A model generated the notes under the pieces. That model saw only the letters and a list, made by a program, of their open reading frames with translations, did no database searches and was not told the DNA's origin. Positions 62,995 through 64,000 of a DNA stretch of 64,000 nucleotides are shown here, piece by piece (position 1 is the first letter of the stretch; the number at the start of each line of letters is the position of its first letter). A program made the translations under genes and the position numbers. Origin of the DNA: Herbaspirillum frisingense GSF30 (GTDB taxonomy: Bacteria; Pseudomonadota; Gammaproteobacteria; Burkholderiales; Burkholderiaceae_D). Location: assembly GCF_000300975.2 (NCBI RefSeq), contig NZ_AEEC02000027.1, positions 1 to 64,000 of the forward strand, written 5' to 3'.

Positions 62995-64000
62995 ATGAAG
63001 ACTGTGCTTGCCAATCTGCAACTGTGGCAGAAATTCGCATTGCTGGGTCTGTTGGGACTGGTGTTGTTCGGCGTGCCGACCACCCTGTACGTTCTCAGCA
63101 CCGAACGCGTGATCCGCTTCAAGAAAGAGGAAATCGAGGGCGTCCAGCCGGTCAGGCGCTTACTGCGCAGCGTGCAACTGATGCAGCAGCATCGCGGCAT
63201 GTCGGCCGTGATGCTCAACGGCGCCGCCGACATGGTGGCACCCCGCCAGGCCAAGGCGACGGAAGTGGACCAGGCCCTGCAGGCGCTGGCGCAGGCCATG
63301 CAAGGCATGCAGAAGAGCGATGCCCAGGCCGGCGCGCTGCTGCAGGCCCAGGTCCAGGCTTGGACCAAGGTGAGGGATGCAGTGGCTGCCCGTCAGCTGG
63401 CCGCGCCGGAAAGCTTTGCTGCCCATAGCGCCGTGATCGGCGCCTTGTTCGACCTCAACGAACGCATGCTCGATCATTTCCACTACACCATCGATCCTGA
63501 CTTCGATAGCACCCAGCTGATCAACGCCGCCTTCATCGCCATGCCGATGCTCACCGAAGACCTCGGCCGGGCGCGCGCCCGTGGTGCCAGCCTGCTGCTC
63601 AAGAAGGACATCAAGCGCGAAGACCGGCTGGAACTGGTGGCCATGCTGGAGCGGGCGCAAGAGCGACTGCTGGTGGCCCGCCGGTCCTTTGCCAAGGGTG
63701 TGGCAGCCAATGCCGATATCGGTGCCCGCCTGGGGACGGTATTTGACAGTGCCAACCGGCTGGGGCTGGACGCCATCAAGCTGGCCCGCGAGCAGGTCCT
63801 GCTGCCGCAGGAGGTGAGCTATGCATCGGACGCCTATTTCAAGCAATTCACCCAGGCCATCGATGAGCAGTTCAAGGCCATCGGCGAGGCCACCGCAGTG
63901 CTGTCCACGCAACTCGATGCCCAGAATGCCGCCCTGCGCCAGCAACAGATGTCGGTGCTGGCGGCCATCCTGTTGCTGGCGGTGCTGGCCGCCTGGCTGG
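62995..64000 (+). CDS. Membrane chemoreceptor or sensor kinase, N-terminal part (3' truncated by window edge)
   Basis: The frame from ATG 62995 stays open to the window end (335 residues). Transmembrane helix 1 is KFALLGLLGLVLFGVPTTLY; a helical periplasmic domain follows with QLMQQHRGMSAVMLNGAADM, which resembles the Q/E-R-G-x-S box of NIT-type nitrate/nitrite sensing and similar helical sensory domains; helix 2 (VLAAILLLAVLAAWL) begins near the window end. The cytoplasmic output, chemoreceptor or kinase, is outside the window. The ribosome site is strong. Confidence 0.75.
   Translation, partial: MKTVLANLQLWQKFALLGLLGLVLFGVPTTLYVLSTERVIRFKKEEIEGVQPVRRLLRSVQLMQQHRGMSAVMLNGAADMVAPRQAKATEVDQALQALAQAMQGMQKSDAQAGALLQAQVQAWTKVRDAVAARQLAAPESFAAHSAVIGALFDLNERMLDHFHYTIDPDFDSTQLINAAFIAMPMLTEDLGRARARGASLLLKKDIKREDRLELVAMLERAQERLLVARRSFAKGVAANADIGARLGTVFDSANRLGLDAIKLAREQVLLPQEVSYASDAYFKQFTQAIDEQFKAIGEATAVLSTQLDAQNAALRQQQMSVLAAILLLAVLAAWL

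Overview
The window looks like chromosome of a GC-rich betaproteobacterium of the family Oxalobacteraceae, most like Herbaspirillum. That placement is inference from gene content and order (tol-pal with ybgC, glyA-nrdR, zapA followed by a 6S RNA, queA-tgt and yajC-secDF). I see no insertion sequence, phage, plasmid or CRISPR signal. It is core chromosome with several lineage-specific islands.

Layout. 1-2.1 kb: the end of a branched-chain amino acid ABC transporter (livM-livG-livF) with a nested palindrome between livG and livF. 2.2-12.6 kb: an envelope and general-stress island of mostly very small proteins (CsbD-like, DUF883, ferritin-like, BON lipoprotein, glycine-zipper lipoprotein, DUF3309, DUF2383 and two peptides of 24-25 residues) around a two-component module (NarL-type regulator, single receiver, membrane PAS histidine kinase). 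Six genes of this island share a directional motif, TCCTAC-N19/20-KAT, at a roughly constant distance upstream. 12.8-17.1 kb: a nitrate-type ABC transporter operon behind a sigma-54 promoter, a candidate NtrC site and a leader RNA with a hexaloop hairpin and an intrinsic terminator. It ends in a soluble protein joining a NarX/PilJ-like sensing segment to a chemoreceptor-like tip. 17.2-23.6 kb: DUF423, a hypothetical, an FUSC exporter and a BMP-family uptake operon with a GntR regulator and palindromic operators. 23.77-29.4 kb: tRNA-Lys and the complete ybgC-tolQRAB-pal-cpoB cluster.

29.6-41.4 kb: an SDR dehydrogenase, glyA behind a ZTP riboswitch, nrdR, 6S RNA, zapA with its coiled-coil partner, tapT (DTW), recG, a large membrane protein, queA and tgt. 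41.5-47.2 kb: a translationally coupled four-gene signalling operon (hybrid kinase, HD-GYP regulator, HDOD protein, PAS kinase) that separates queA-tgt from yajC-secD-secF (48.1-51.5 kb). 51.7-59.4 kb: tcdA, an EamA transporter, a DUF4337 protein, katG, a PhnZ-like HD oxygenase, an AraC regulator and 3-hydroxybutyrate dehydrogenase. 59.9-62.7 kb: an olsB-plcP-agt operon whose products would replace phospholipids by ornithine lipids and glycolipids. The window closes inside a chemoreceptor or sensor gene.

The strongest candidates for something undescribed are the shared stress promoter/operator motif with its resident two-component system, and the leader RNA plus soluble PilJ-like protein of the nitrate operon. 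Several annotated genes and sites are too short to appear as ordinary long ORFs and were read directly from the sequence.
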